DNA of 64,000 bases from Furcasterigmium furcatum. Its lineage: Eukaryota; Ascomycota; Sordariomycetes; Glomerellales; Plectosphaerellaceae. The position numbers and the translations under genes were made by a program. Positions within the stretch are counted from its first letter, which is position 1, and every line of letters begins with the position of its first letter. Positions 54,937 through 64,000 of the stretch are shown here, piece after piece. The notes beneath the pieces are model-generated. The model was not told the origin of the DNA, ran no database searches, and saw only the letters and a program-made list of their open reading frames with translations. The DNA lies in the NCBI GenBank assembly GCA_001599815.1, contig BCIA01000003.1, forward strand, positions 1,736,001 through 1,800,000, given 5' to 3'.

Positions 54937-56909
54937 ATGGCCGCCATGTAAGCTTTTCCCGGCGAGGGAGCTTCCTCCCGGACAGCTGCCCTCGACCTCT
55001 CCCATAGCCGATGCAGAGAGCTAACACCATTGCGCTCCGCAGCGAGAGCTTCGACGGCATCTACCTGGACTTGTCCAACTCGACTGGCAAGTGCAGATTC
55101 GCAGAGACTGGTCTTGGTTGGAAGCCGGCGGCGGGCGGGGACACCTTCACACTTGACCAGAGCAACATTGCGACCGCACAATGGAGTCGCGCGGCGAAAG
55201 GATATGAAATTAGGATTCAGAACCGCGAGTCCCGCATCATCCAACTGGACGGTTTCCAGCAAGAGGCATGCCACCCGCCCCAGCAGCCCAGAGCTGTAGA
55301 GTACTGACACGCTAGCTCCAGGACTACGAGCGACTCGGCAAGATCTTCAAAAACTGGTACGGCACCACGCTCGAGAACAAGGAGCACGCTCTCCGCGGCT
55401 GGAATTGGGGCAAGGCCGACTTCGGAAAGGCCGAGCTCTCCTTCAATGTGCAAAACCGTCCAGCCTTCGAGGTCCCCTACTCCGAAATTTCCAACACCAA
55501 CCTGGCTGGTCGAAACGAGGTGGCCGTCGAGTTCTCCCTGCCTGCCGACGTCAACGACACCGGTACCAACGGTGCGCTTGGAGGCGCCCGGGAGTCAGGC
55601 AAGAAGGCAGCAGCAGGCAAGGACCAGCTCGTCGAGATGCGATTCTACGTCCCCGGCACGGTGACGAAGAAGGAGATCGATGGCGAGGATGCCGGTAGCG
55701 ATGCCGGCGGCGGCGAGGAGGAGAAGAATGCCGTGACGCTCTTCTACGAGACACTCATGGAGAAGGCCGAGATTGGTGAGACGGCCGGCGATGCCATTGC
55801 CCAGTTCCTCGACTGCCTGCACCTCACACCCAGGTATGAAGTTCTTCGCCTTGCGCATCCCGCGAAAACCCTGACTGACGATGTACAGAGGACGGTTCGA
55901 TATCGACATGTACGACGCGTCATTTCGCCTCCGCGGGAAAACATACGACTACAAGATTCAGTACGACGCCATCAAGAAATTCATGGTGTTGCCTAAGCCC
56001 GACGATGCCCACGTCATGCTTTGCATTGGGCTGGATCCGCCCCTGAGACAGGGTCAGACGAGGTACCCCTTCGTGGTGATGCAGTTCAAGAAGGACGAAG
56101 AGGTTACCCTCGACGTCAACCTCACCGAGGAGCAGATCAAGGAGAAGTACGGAGATAGGCTGCAGCCCCACTACGAGCAGCCCCTCCACCAGGTCATCAC
56201 CTACATCTTCCGCGGTCTCGCGAACAAGAAGATCACGACGCCCGCCAAGGACTTCCAGACGTATGTCCACCTCTTCCCGAGTCCTGGTAGCCCATGTACT
56301 GACGTTATTCCTAGACACCGTGCCCAGCTCGGCATCAAGTGCTCCATCAAGGCGAGCGAAGGCTTCCTGTACCTGCTGGAGAAGGCATTCATGTTCATCC
56401 CCAAGCCGGCCACATACATCGCGTACGAGCAGACGGCATCCGTGACCTTCTCGCGCGTCAGCGGCGCCGTCTCGGCCCTGTCGACGTTCGACATCACAGT
56501 CGTCATGAAGAACGGAAACGGGTCGACGCAATTCAGCAACATTAGCAGGGAAGACCTTAAGGCGCTCGAGGCGTTCTTCCGCCACAAGGGCCTGCGGGTT
56601 AAGAACGAGATCGACGAGGACGCCAACCTCCTCAAGGCCGCGCTGCGCGAGGAGGCCCTTGACGATGACTCGGAGGACGAGGTGGTCGGCGCCAAGGCTG
56701 ATCGCGGGTCGGCGGACGAGGACGAGGAGAGTGTGGACGAGGACTTCAACGCCGACAGCGACAGCGACGTCGCTGAGGAGTTCGACTCGAACCCGGAGAC
56801 GACGGACTCGGAGGACGCGGAGAGCGGCGTCGACGACGAGATGGACGAGGATAAGGACGACGACGATGAGGACGAGGAACGCCCGAAGAAGAAGAAGAAG
56901 ACGGCCTGA
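54937..56909 (+). CDS. pob3: FACT complex subunit Pob3 (SSRP1-like)
   Basis: Histone chaperone subunit that works with Spt16 in transcription and replication. Exons: 54937-54947, 55043-55265, 55322-55833, 55889-56260 and 56315-56909 (570 aa). The first exon encodes only MAA plus two bases. Domains: N-terminal Spt16-dimerisation PH domain (FDGIYLDLSNSTGKCRF, LRGWNWGKADFGKAELSFNV), the SSRP1/structure-specific recognition PH domain (RFDIDMYDASFRLRGKTYDYK, MVLPKPDDAHVMLCIGLDPPLRQGQTRYP), the Rtt106-like PH domain (GIKCSIKASEGFLYLLEKAFMFIPKP) and an acidic tail of about 100 residues ending PKKKKKTA. There is no HMG box, as in other fungi, where Nhp6 supplies it. Intron 2 appears to use a GC donor. 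Confidence 0.93.
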
Positions 56910-57589
56910 GAACACCCGTCCTGAATGCACATTGCTTTTACGTGTCTTCATTTTTCGATTGCCTGGGCTACGGGTCAGGCCGGCGTTCCGGAAAGGGGAG
57001 GGAAGGTCAGCAGTCTTCCTTCGGATTTGCTAGTTGCTGCCGTGGCAGTGTAGGCTAGAGCAAGGGCTTCTGAAAATGCACACCCAGCATTCCGTGTTCT
57101 TCTTACCCCTGGCTGCTACATACCTAGGATCGCATCCAGATCACGGTGCTCCTCGTGAAGGAGGAAGTGGGGGGTTGTCTCATAACTCCACCAAACAGGA
57201 GAGCTCACTCAAGGCTTCAATAGCTCAGCTCACCCGCGAGCGGCCGGCCACGTTCGTAGCGTGAGCGACCCCACTTCTGCGAGCAGCTTCATGCCGGCAG
57301 ACAAGAACAGCTCCAGCACCGACAGGCCTTAGCCGCTTCTCCAAGCAGGTACCTTCAGTAGGCACACAATCGAGTGCCTATTTCAAAACTAGCTCGGGAG
57401 GGTCGGGTGCCTGGTCGGTCAGACACTTCAACTTTATGCCCGCCCACTCGGCTAGAGATTCAACTCTGAATTCACATCAAAGCTGACGAGCAGAATTGTC
57501 AACCTCATCCGCCTTGCCTGGTGCTCAGTTGCCGCTTGAGTGTCCCTTCCTGTCAGATCTACGTTCGGGGCAGTTCGCCACAGACGACC
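56910..57589. other. intergenic region between POB3 and GFA-fold gene
   Basis: 680 bases with the POB3 3' UTR and the promoter of the next gene. A near-copy of the recurring palindrome (TACCTAGGAT) lies at 57121-57130. No gene seen. Confidence 0.5.
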
Positions 57590-58440
57590 ATGAGCGCCGC
57601 ACGCTCGCTTCGAGGTGGCTGCCACTGCGGCCGGAACAGTTACATCATCGATGTGCCACGAGATGCGGTTGAGGGTGCGCAGGTCCTCTTCAACAGCGAC
57701 TCCCTCCACGGTACGTCGCGAACTTCACTTCTGGGACACCATTGCATGGCATTGTTGCTCACCTCGTCTTTTTCTTTCGAATTGCTCGTTGACTGATGCC
57801 TGCCCCAGTGTCACCTCTGGCGACTCCACTCGGTGCCTTCCTTCGGGTGCCCCTCGCATGGTATCAAAGCACGACACATGCATTCTTCCCTGACGAAACG
57901 CACTCTATGATCCGTCGGGTATTCGAGAGTCCTAGCTCGGTCGACCGACGGCAATTCTGCGGGTTTTGCGGCACTCCGCTAACATTCTGGACGGAACGTC
58001 CTCGCCGCGAAGCCGATTTCATCCAGCTGACTTTGGCAACTCTGTGCGACGATGATCTCAGAGATCTCGAAGAAATCGGCTTACTACCCAGTTCACAAGA
58101 AGCGACGCCCGAAGACTCGGAGCCCGAGATGGAAATCGCCCCTGGACCAGGCGAAGCATCGACATCGACCTCCACCGTTGCTGCGCGGGAGATCCGAGGC
58201 GTGCCATGGTTTGATGGTCTTGTGAAAGGCTCTCGAATCGGACGGATACACCGCAAACAAGGCGTCAACCAGAGCCGCGATGGTTCGACACGGGTTGAGT
58301 GGGAGATACTCGAGTGGACTGGAGGGGATGGAGACGATGAAGAGATGGGCTCGGAGGACGTTGAGATGAACAATAATCCGGGCAAGCGCAAACGTGCCGA
58401 GCAAGGCGAGTCCAATGCAGCTTCTCGAGGCATGCATTAG
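57590..58440 (+). CDS. CENP-V/GFA-fold zinc protein lacking the catalytic cysteines
   Basis: Two exons, 57590-57710 and 57809-58440, give 250 aa. The N-terminal GGCHCG (C11, C13) and CGFCGTPL (C91, C94) make the structural zinc site of the GFA/CENP-V fold. The central C-x-C-x-x-C that binds the catalytic zinc in glutathione-dependent formaldehyde-activating enzyme is missing: the residues between (FNSDSLHVSPLATPLGAF) contain no cysteine. Other fold features are LRVPLAWYQSTTHAFF and FIQLTLATL. The C-terminal part is acidic with Ser/Thr runs, followed by KRKRAEQGE, a possible nuclear signal. Catalysis on formaldehyde adducts is therefore unlikely, and a binding role is possible. Confidence 0.85.
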
Positions 58441-59678
58441 AGTTGGCCCGTCACGCTGTTGGCACACCTCGATCGCCGGGGGCCAGTGCAGCACACCGCG
58501 TGTCGCATCGTGTCCAGGTCTAGGGAACGACCTTCCGACTGCGGCCCGTCCGCCTGCCGAACGCCCGGGAGGCTGCTGGACGAGGGAGGGAGATACGGCC
58601 CGCGGTGATCGAGCTGGTTAATTGCTACTATCAACGCAGACTGAGGAAGGGAGCAGGCAAGGACCGGGCAGCAAGGCCAAACCGAACGCGATGCCAGCTG
58701 AATCGCTACCCCTCGCACCGTCGCGCAACTTTTGTTAGTTGCGGAGATACTCGCACAGATGGGTTATGAGGGTTTTAAAGTAAGGTTGACAAGGCCTTGG
58801 CTTGTGATGGATGACATGAGGCCGGGACAGGACCCATGGTGTTGACGTCTGACTTCGGGGATTTTCCGCATGTGAATTGCGCGATTAGCCAGATGGAGAC
58901 ACAGCCGCAGCAGACGGATGTGCCGGGGCTTGAGGCTTGATAGTTCGGTACTTCCGGACCGACTGAGGCGGCTATTGAAACGGGATTCCGGAGGAGGGTG
59001 GTTATGAGTATATTGCGATGGGGCCCGACGGCCTTGTTCCTGAAGCTGCGGCCGCATGGTCAGATTGTAGAGTGAGCCAACGAAGCGCTCTTGTTGCCTG
59101 CGTCAAGACCACGAGTATGACGACATTTTAGTGATATTTGGGAGTCCGGGTGAAGCTCGAAGCCTTCATTCAACCTTGACCGATCCAGATAGGTCGAGTT
59201 GCACGAGAGAACCCATCGAAAAGACTCCCAAGCTGTCTCGCGAAGGTGAAACCCCAGGCCATCGACTGACGGTGAAAAATGCAGAGCCAAGCAAATGCAG
59301 TGTTCGGCGCAGACTATGCTCGCCACTTCGGTCAGAGGCTGTGGCGCACGACAAATGGCGCGTCCGGCTGAGATGTGAGATGATACTGAACTGATGGCGG
59401 GTGGTCGCCCAGGCAACAGGACAGGATAAGGCGAGAGAGGGGACGAGAAGGAAAGGTCCCGAGGTTTCTGCGAGGATTTAACGCTATGGCCTGGTCGAAG
59501 GAAGCTGCATGGAAGAATAAGCGAGAGGTCGAGGGAGGCTCGGGGTGGGTTGATGGCTTCTTTTGGGGAGACGGTGGTTGATGAAAGCGTGTAGGAAAGA
59601 CGGGAATCTCTGTCGGAGAGACGGCCCGTCGTCTTCGAGCAGCGGCGGGACGAAGGGACCCCTCACGGCGGGAAGTTT

Positions 59679-59710
59679 GGGCGGCCTGGGCAGGTGGGGT
59701 TTTTGGGGGG
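59679..59710 (+). other. potential G-quadruplex
   Basis: Four G runs of 3, 3, 4 and 6 bases are separated by loops of 6, 5 and 5 bases, with a fifth run of four G at 59718-59721. This satisfies the usual G4 pattern on the plus strand. Biological relevance is unknown. Confidence 0.45.
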
Positions 59711-60733
59711 AGCCCCTGGGGTTCCTGGAAGGCTACAGGGGAGGCGACCCGGTGGTTGGAGGAAGGACCAGGGAAAGAGAGGACCCCGCGGCGGGGTAAC
59801 CTTGTTTCGGGGCTGTGCCCGCCCTACACTCGACACTGTTGGACCGGGAAGGGGCTCTGGAGTGCGCAATTCAGGGGCCCGACCCTTCCGTGGGTTTGAG
59901 GCATCGCACCTCGGGGCACCCGACCTCAGCAGCACCAGAGAGGGAAGACCCCAGGGCCCATGTCATGGTTCCAGGTTTCAGACGCAGACTAGAAAATCAG
60001 CAGGGCAGGTCCTGCGGGTGACAGGTACGACCAGAATACCGGGACGTGGGAGCTGCTCAGCTTCAGCCTGCCGAGAACAAACTCCCAACAGGTCACTTTC
60101 CCGTACCCCTCTCTCCCTCTCCCGACCTCCATGCTGGCCATTTCCCCTGTGCCAACCATCACGCATCAGGCTATTATGCTGCCATGATTACGCCCGTGCA
60201 GCATCCTCAGCTTTCTCCGGCCTTCACGGCCTCGGTGGCCTCCGGGTTACAAGTCATCGAAGCAACAATCGCCCTGTCGACGAACAGAGGGGACCACGAT
60301 GCGGCTCGTAGGGACATCTCGTGTCAGGCCACTGCCCGCACAGCGCAGGGTTCCATGACGACGATCTTGGACACGTCCACACCTTCTGGTCAGGGACTCA
60401 GGCCGGACGACCACCCACAGCCGCGCACTCCTCAAGCCCGGCAACCCGTCCTTAGCGCTGTCGGTGCTGACGGTCCGACGATCGGGTCGGCCGGGCTGAG
60501 ATCCATCGGACGCCCAGCCATATGGAAATCTCACCCCCCGGCGCACCCAACAGTGCTGTCCTGCCAGCAGTTGGTCCCATTCTCCATTCCCGTGGTCACG
60601 GCCATGCAAGTAACACTCTGGTCTCCAGCGGCTGCCGCTGCCGCTGCGTCGTGCCTCATTCTCCGACAACTGGGTCTCGCGGCTGCATCTTCCGTATGGC
60701 ATGCCCAGCCAGAAATGCGCACCCATGGGGATC

Positions 60734-60741
60734 TATAAGTA
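60734..60741 (+). promoter_or_regulatory. TATA-like element of the GH1 gene
   Basis: TATAAGTA about 210 nt before the ATG at 60951. The distance suits a TATA box with a leader of roughly 170 nt. Confidence 0.35.
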
Positions 60742-60950
60742 TCCACGGTCCTCGACGTCCATCTCGACTCAATTCTCCTCGCCCTTTTCTTCTCTGTCTC
60801 TAAGCATCGCTCAGTAGCAGATCCAGAACATCTCCGGATCTCGAAGCCTCATCCAACACCGCTTCTTTCATCACGATTTCGGGCAGGCCTCTCCCGCAGT
60901 CCCTCTCAACGCCGTGTTCGCCAGTCGAAAGCAGCAAAGAACCAGACAAG

Positions 60951-62697
60951 ATGTCTCTTCCCGCTGACTTCCTGTGGGGTTTCGCCACCGCCTCGTACGT
61001 TCTCTGTTCTCTGCATGCTCGGCCTCGTCATGCTCCTATGCTTCATGTCTTCTGTCAAGTCTTGTCACCCCACTGAATTTACCCCTCCCCCACCGAACAT
61101 TTGTCCCGTTTGGGACGGCTCAACAGCGGATGAACACCATCCTCGCTTTCTCGGACATGTCCAATTCACATTTCCCTTTTCACTGCCCCTCTTTCCAGCT
61201 CACCGGGGTTTTATCGCCCCGTGCCACATCTTCCCTATCTTGGCCGCGGACCCCAGGGATCATGGGATATCCACAGAGTCACGAAAGCTAACTCTCCCGG
61301 CGCAATTCAGCTACCAGATTGAGGGCTCCATCGACAAGGACGGCCGTGGCTCGACCATCTGGGATGAGTTCTGCAAGATCCCCGGCAAGATCGCCGACGG
61401 CACCTCCGGTGTTACTGCCTGCGACTCGTACAACCGCACTGCTGAGGACATCGCCCTCCTGAAGTCCCTCGGCTCCAAGTGCTACCGTTTCTCGCTCTGC
61501 TGGTCCCGCCTCATTCCCCTCGGTGGCCGCAACGACCCCATCAACCAGGCCGGCATTGACCACTACGTCAAGTTCGTCGATGACCTGCTCGAGGCTGGTA
61601 TCACTCCCTTCATCACCCTCTACCACTGGGATCTCCCCAACGCCCTCGAGGAGCGCTACGGCGGTCTCCTGAACAGGACCGAGTTCCCCCTCGACTTCGA
61701 GAACTACGCTCGTCTCGCCTTCAAGTCCATCCCCAAGTGCAAGAACTGGATTACCTTCAACGAGCCCTGGTGCTCCTCCATCCTCGGCTACAGCGTCGGC
61801 CAGTTCGCTCCCGGCCGCACCTCTGACCGCTCCAAGTCCGCCGAGGGCGACAGCTCCACCGAGCCGTGGATCGTTGGCCACAACCTCCTCGTCGCCCACG
61901 GCCGCGCCGTCAAGGTCTACCGCGAGGAGATCAAGCCCACCAACGGTGGCCAGATCGGCATCACCCTCAACGGTGATGGCACCTACCCCTGGGACCCTGA
62001 GGACCCTGAGGATGTCGAGGCCGCCGACCGCAAGATCGAGTTTGCCATCTGCTGGTTCGCTGACCCCATCTACTTCGGCAAGTACCCCGACTCCATGCTG
62101 AAGCAGCTGGGCGACCGCCTCCCCACCTTCACCGACGAGGAGAAGGCCCTTGTCCAGGGCTCCAACGACTTCTACGGCATGAACCACTACACTGCCAACT
62201 ACATCAAGCACAAGACCGGAACCCCTGCCCCCGAGGACTTCCTCGGCAACCTCGAGACCCTCTTCTGGTCCAAGAGCGGCGAGTGCATCGGCCCCGAGAC
62301 CGAGTGTGCCTGGCTGCGCCCCAACCCCCAGGGCTTCCGCAACCTCATTAACTGGCTGTCCAAGCGCTACAACTACCCCGAAATCTACGTCACCGAGAAC
62401 GGCACCTCCATCAAGAAGGAATCCGACAAGACCGTCGAGGAGATCCTCGACGACACCCTGCGTACCGAGTACTTCGACACCTACGTCAAGGCTCTCGCCG
62501 CTGCCGTCTCCGAGGACGGCTGCAAGGTCAAGGGCTACATGGCTTGGTCGCTCCTCGACAACTTCGAGTGGGCTGAGGGTTACGTCACCCGCTTCGGTGT
62601 CACCTACGTCGACTACGACGACGACCAGAAGCGCTACCCCAAGAAGAGCGCCAAGAGCATCAAGCCTCTGTTCGACAGCCTCATCAAGAGCGAGTAA
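60951..62697 (+). CDS. GH1 beta-glucosidase, intracellular type
   Basis: Hydrolyses terminal beta-glucosides such as cellobiose; may also transglycosylate. Exons 60951-60994 and 61311-62697 give 476 aa. The GH1 signature is complete: FLWGFATASYQIEG at the N-terminus, the acid/base E166 in TFNEPW, the nucleophile E377 in YVTENG, FYGMNHYTANY, and SLLDNFEWAEGY for aglycone/glycone contacts. There is no signal peptide, and the whole sequence resembles the intracellular Trichoderma Bgl2/Cel1A group, which influences cellulase induction. The single intron is 316 nt, far longer than others in this window. Codon use is very strongly biased to C-ending codons, which suggests high expression. Confidence 0.94.
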
Positions 62698-63067
62698 GAG
62701 CTACATGAGACTCGCGGCTGCTTAGTTGTGGGACCGTTAGAGGAGGGGGTCCAGTTTGTTCAGCGATGAACCGTCCCTAGGAGGACGGCACCTCGCATAT
62801 GACGAGGCATGAATCTGCACATGTGGGACACGTATTTAGTATGGAATGATGAATGAAAAGAACGTCGCTTATCTCTGAGTCTATTTTTATCTAGTTGGTA
62901 TGTGCAAGGTGGTATCTTGTGCCGGATCCGAAGCGCCGCCGTCCAGGTACGGTACTTTATCCAACGCCATCATATGATCGTACCAGGCTTGACAGTTCCC
63001 CAATGCTCCGCATGGGGATCATCAACATGCTACGCGTCCTGCCTCGAAGGGTTAAACTGGAGCAGAA
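62698..63067. other. intergenic region between convergent GH1 and transporter genes
   Basis: 370 bases with the two 3' UTRs. I see no other feature. Confidence 0.5.
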
Positions 63068-64000
63068 CTAACACTTTATCCGCTGCGGGCGCGACGTGGT
63101 GCCAGCAGCATCCTCCTCCGACATTCCACTCTCGGACTTGATCCTCCACTCATCCTCCTTTGTCTCCAACGTGGTATCGTCCTCCTTGCCCTGCCGCGTG
63201 ATATCGCAACCCTTGTCCTCCTGGGTGCTTCCCGTGCTGCTTGGTTCCACCCCTGGTGCGTCTCGTGACTCAGCCTCGCGGTGCTCCTCCGCCATGACCG
63301 TTCCGGATTCGGCATCGCCGTCGCTGTTCCGTCGCAGGTACCACTTGAAGAAGTAGACGACGGCCTGGGCGGCGAAGACCTGCTCCACCGTGTAGAGCAG
63401 CACGGGGACCTGGATGAGGGAGATGGTGCGGTCGTCGGCATCGCGCCACATGGCGGAGACGAGGGGGATGCCGAGGGAGGTGGTCTTGGCTGCGCCGCAG
63501 AAGCAGACGGCGATGGTCTCCGGCTTGGACATGCGGCGGAGGCGGAGGGCGCGGCGGACGAAGGAGGGGAGGAAGCGGACCGCGGGGCGGGAGTCTGCGA
63601 TATAGGGGTTGACTCTGGCGCAGAGGCTGGCGGGAGGGCGGGCGGCATAGAAGCAGATGAAGGTGAAGAGGACGTAGATGGCGATGTTCATGAAGACGTT
63701 GAAGACGATGCTGGCCCCTGGGGTGCTCTGCAAGGCGCCGGTATGGAAGGCGCTAGAAAAGGTGGCCCAGACGAGGAGGATGAGGCATGCGCCGGACCAC
63801 TTGCCGAGCATGAGGGTGTCGAGAAGCCACTCGACCTGGCGGGAGAAGGTCCAGCGGGTGGCCTGGCCCACGGCGAGGGGGAGGAGGACGCTGAGGCCGA
63901 GCTGCATCATGACGCCGGCGTACATGGCGCCGATGGTGGAGGGGCTCGCGGGCTGCCAGTCGTCGAAATCCTGAGATTTGGGGAGGAAGCCGTAGATGAG
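63068..64000 (-). CDS. Rch1/SLC10A7-like membrane transporter (partial, 5' end outside window)
   Basis: The minus-strand frame is open to the window edge, so the N-terminus is missing; 310 residues are visible. The protein belongs to the SBF-like group of the bile-acid:sodium symporter superfamily that includes yeast Rch1 and human SLC10A7, plasma-membrane regulators of calcium uptake. Seen: hydrophobic segments GVMMQLGLSVLLPLAVGQA, ACLILLVWATFSSAF and VFMNIAIYVLFTFICFYAAR, and the signature CFCGAAKTTSLGIPL followed by ISLIQVPVLLYTVEQVFAAQ. A disordered, charged cytosolic tail of about 90 residues ends the protein. The calcium link is family knowledge, not shown here. Confidence 0.85.
   Translation of the reverse strand, partial: LIYGFLPKSQDFDDWQPASPSTIGAMYAGVMMQLGLSVLLPLAVGQATRWTFSRQVEWLLDTLMLGKWSGACLILLVWATFSSAFHTGALQSTPGASIVFNVFMNIAIYVLFTFICFYAARPPASLCARVNPYIADSRPAVRFLPSFVRRALRLRRMSKPETIAVCFCGAAKTTSLGIPLVSAMWRDADDRTISLIQVPVLLYTVEQVFAAQAVVYFFKWYLRRNSDGDAESGTVMAEEHREAESRDAPGVEPSSTGSTQEDKGCDITRQGKEDDTTLETKEDEWRIKSESGMSEEDAAGTTSRPQRIKC

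Larger units (their letters stand above)
58441..60950. other. intergenic region upstream of the GH1 gene
   Basis: 2.5 kb with no supported gene. G-rich sequence at 59,640-59,780 includes a canonical four-run G-quadruplex pattern. The frames between 59,694 and 60,738 owe their length to high GC. A TATAAGTA element lies at 60734-60741, and C/T-rich leader-like sequence precedes 60951. Confidence 0.55.

Noticed and set aside
56201..56951. Minus-strand Ser- or Val/Leu-rich frames opposite the POB3 tail
   Set aside because: Antisense of the GAC/GAG-rich acidic tail; not independent genes.
59694..60738. Long overlapping plus-strand frames (205 and 230 codons) before the GH1 gene
   Set aside because: Their Gly/Arg/Pro and Ala/Thr composition follows the G-rich DNA; no domain is seen.

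Overview
This window reads as nuclear DNA of a filamentous ascomycete (Pezizomycotina, most likely a Sordariomycete). The evidence is GC-rich coding sequence with C/G-ending codons, many short introns of about 50-75 nt with fungal GTANGT donors and CAG/TAG acceptors, and fungal families such as a Zn2Cys6 regulator, NmrA-like reductase, fungal Pob3 without an HMG box, Las21 and DUF2015. The species cannot be named from sequence alone. I modelled 23 protein-coding genes; the last runs off the right edge. I found no tRNA, rRNA, transposon or CRISPR array.

Left part (1-29 kb) is a housekeeping block: ERG3 sterol C5-desaturase, a DUF2015 membrane microprotein, ribosomal protein eL28, cytosolic-type malate dehydrogenase, TRAPP subunit Trs33, a SIZ/PIAS SUMO ligase, a YBL028C-like nucleolar protein, GPI-anchor ethanolamine-phosphate transferase Las21, condensin subunit Ycg1/CAP-G, ribosome-biogenesis factor Nop4, a NIPA-type magnesium transporter and a single-exon protein of unknown function. 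Several of these pairs are divergent and share 0.4-0.8 kb promoters.

The middle (29-45 kb) is sparse. An 8.7 kb stretch with no credible gene precedes an 844-residue, largely disordered protein with a CRIB (Cdc42/Rac-binding) motif. A bHLH factor with an SREBP-type basic region but no membrane anchor follows.

The region 45-53 kb holds an acyl-CoA ligase, an M20 metallopeptidase, an NmrA-like NAD(P)-binding protein and a Zn2Cys6 regulator. This could be a small inducible metabolic cluster, but that is inference. The right part (53-64 kb) returns to general functions: an SRR1-like protein, FACT subunit Pob3, a GFA/CENP-V-fold protein lacking the catalytic cysteines, an intracellular GH1 beta-glucosidase and a partial Rch1/SLC10A7-like transporter.

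I did not find an unmistakable new system. The best leads are the CRIB protein with its very long upstream region, recurring GTACATATGTAC-type palindromes in gene-poor DNA, the GFA-fold protein with a missing catalytic zinc site, and an intronic alternative start in the GH1 gene that would add a signal-peptide-like N-terminus. All exon boundaries were placed by eye from splice consensus, frame continuity and family knowledge.
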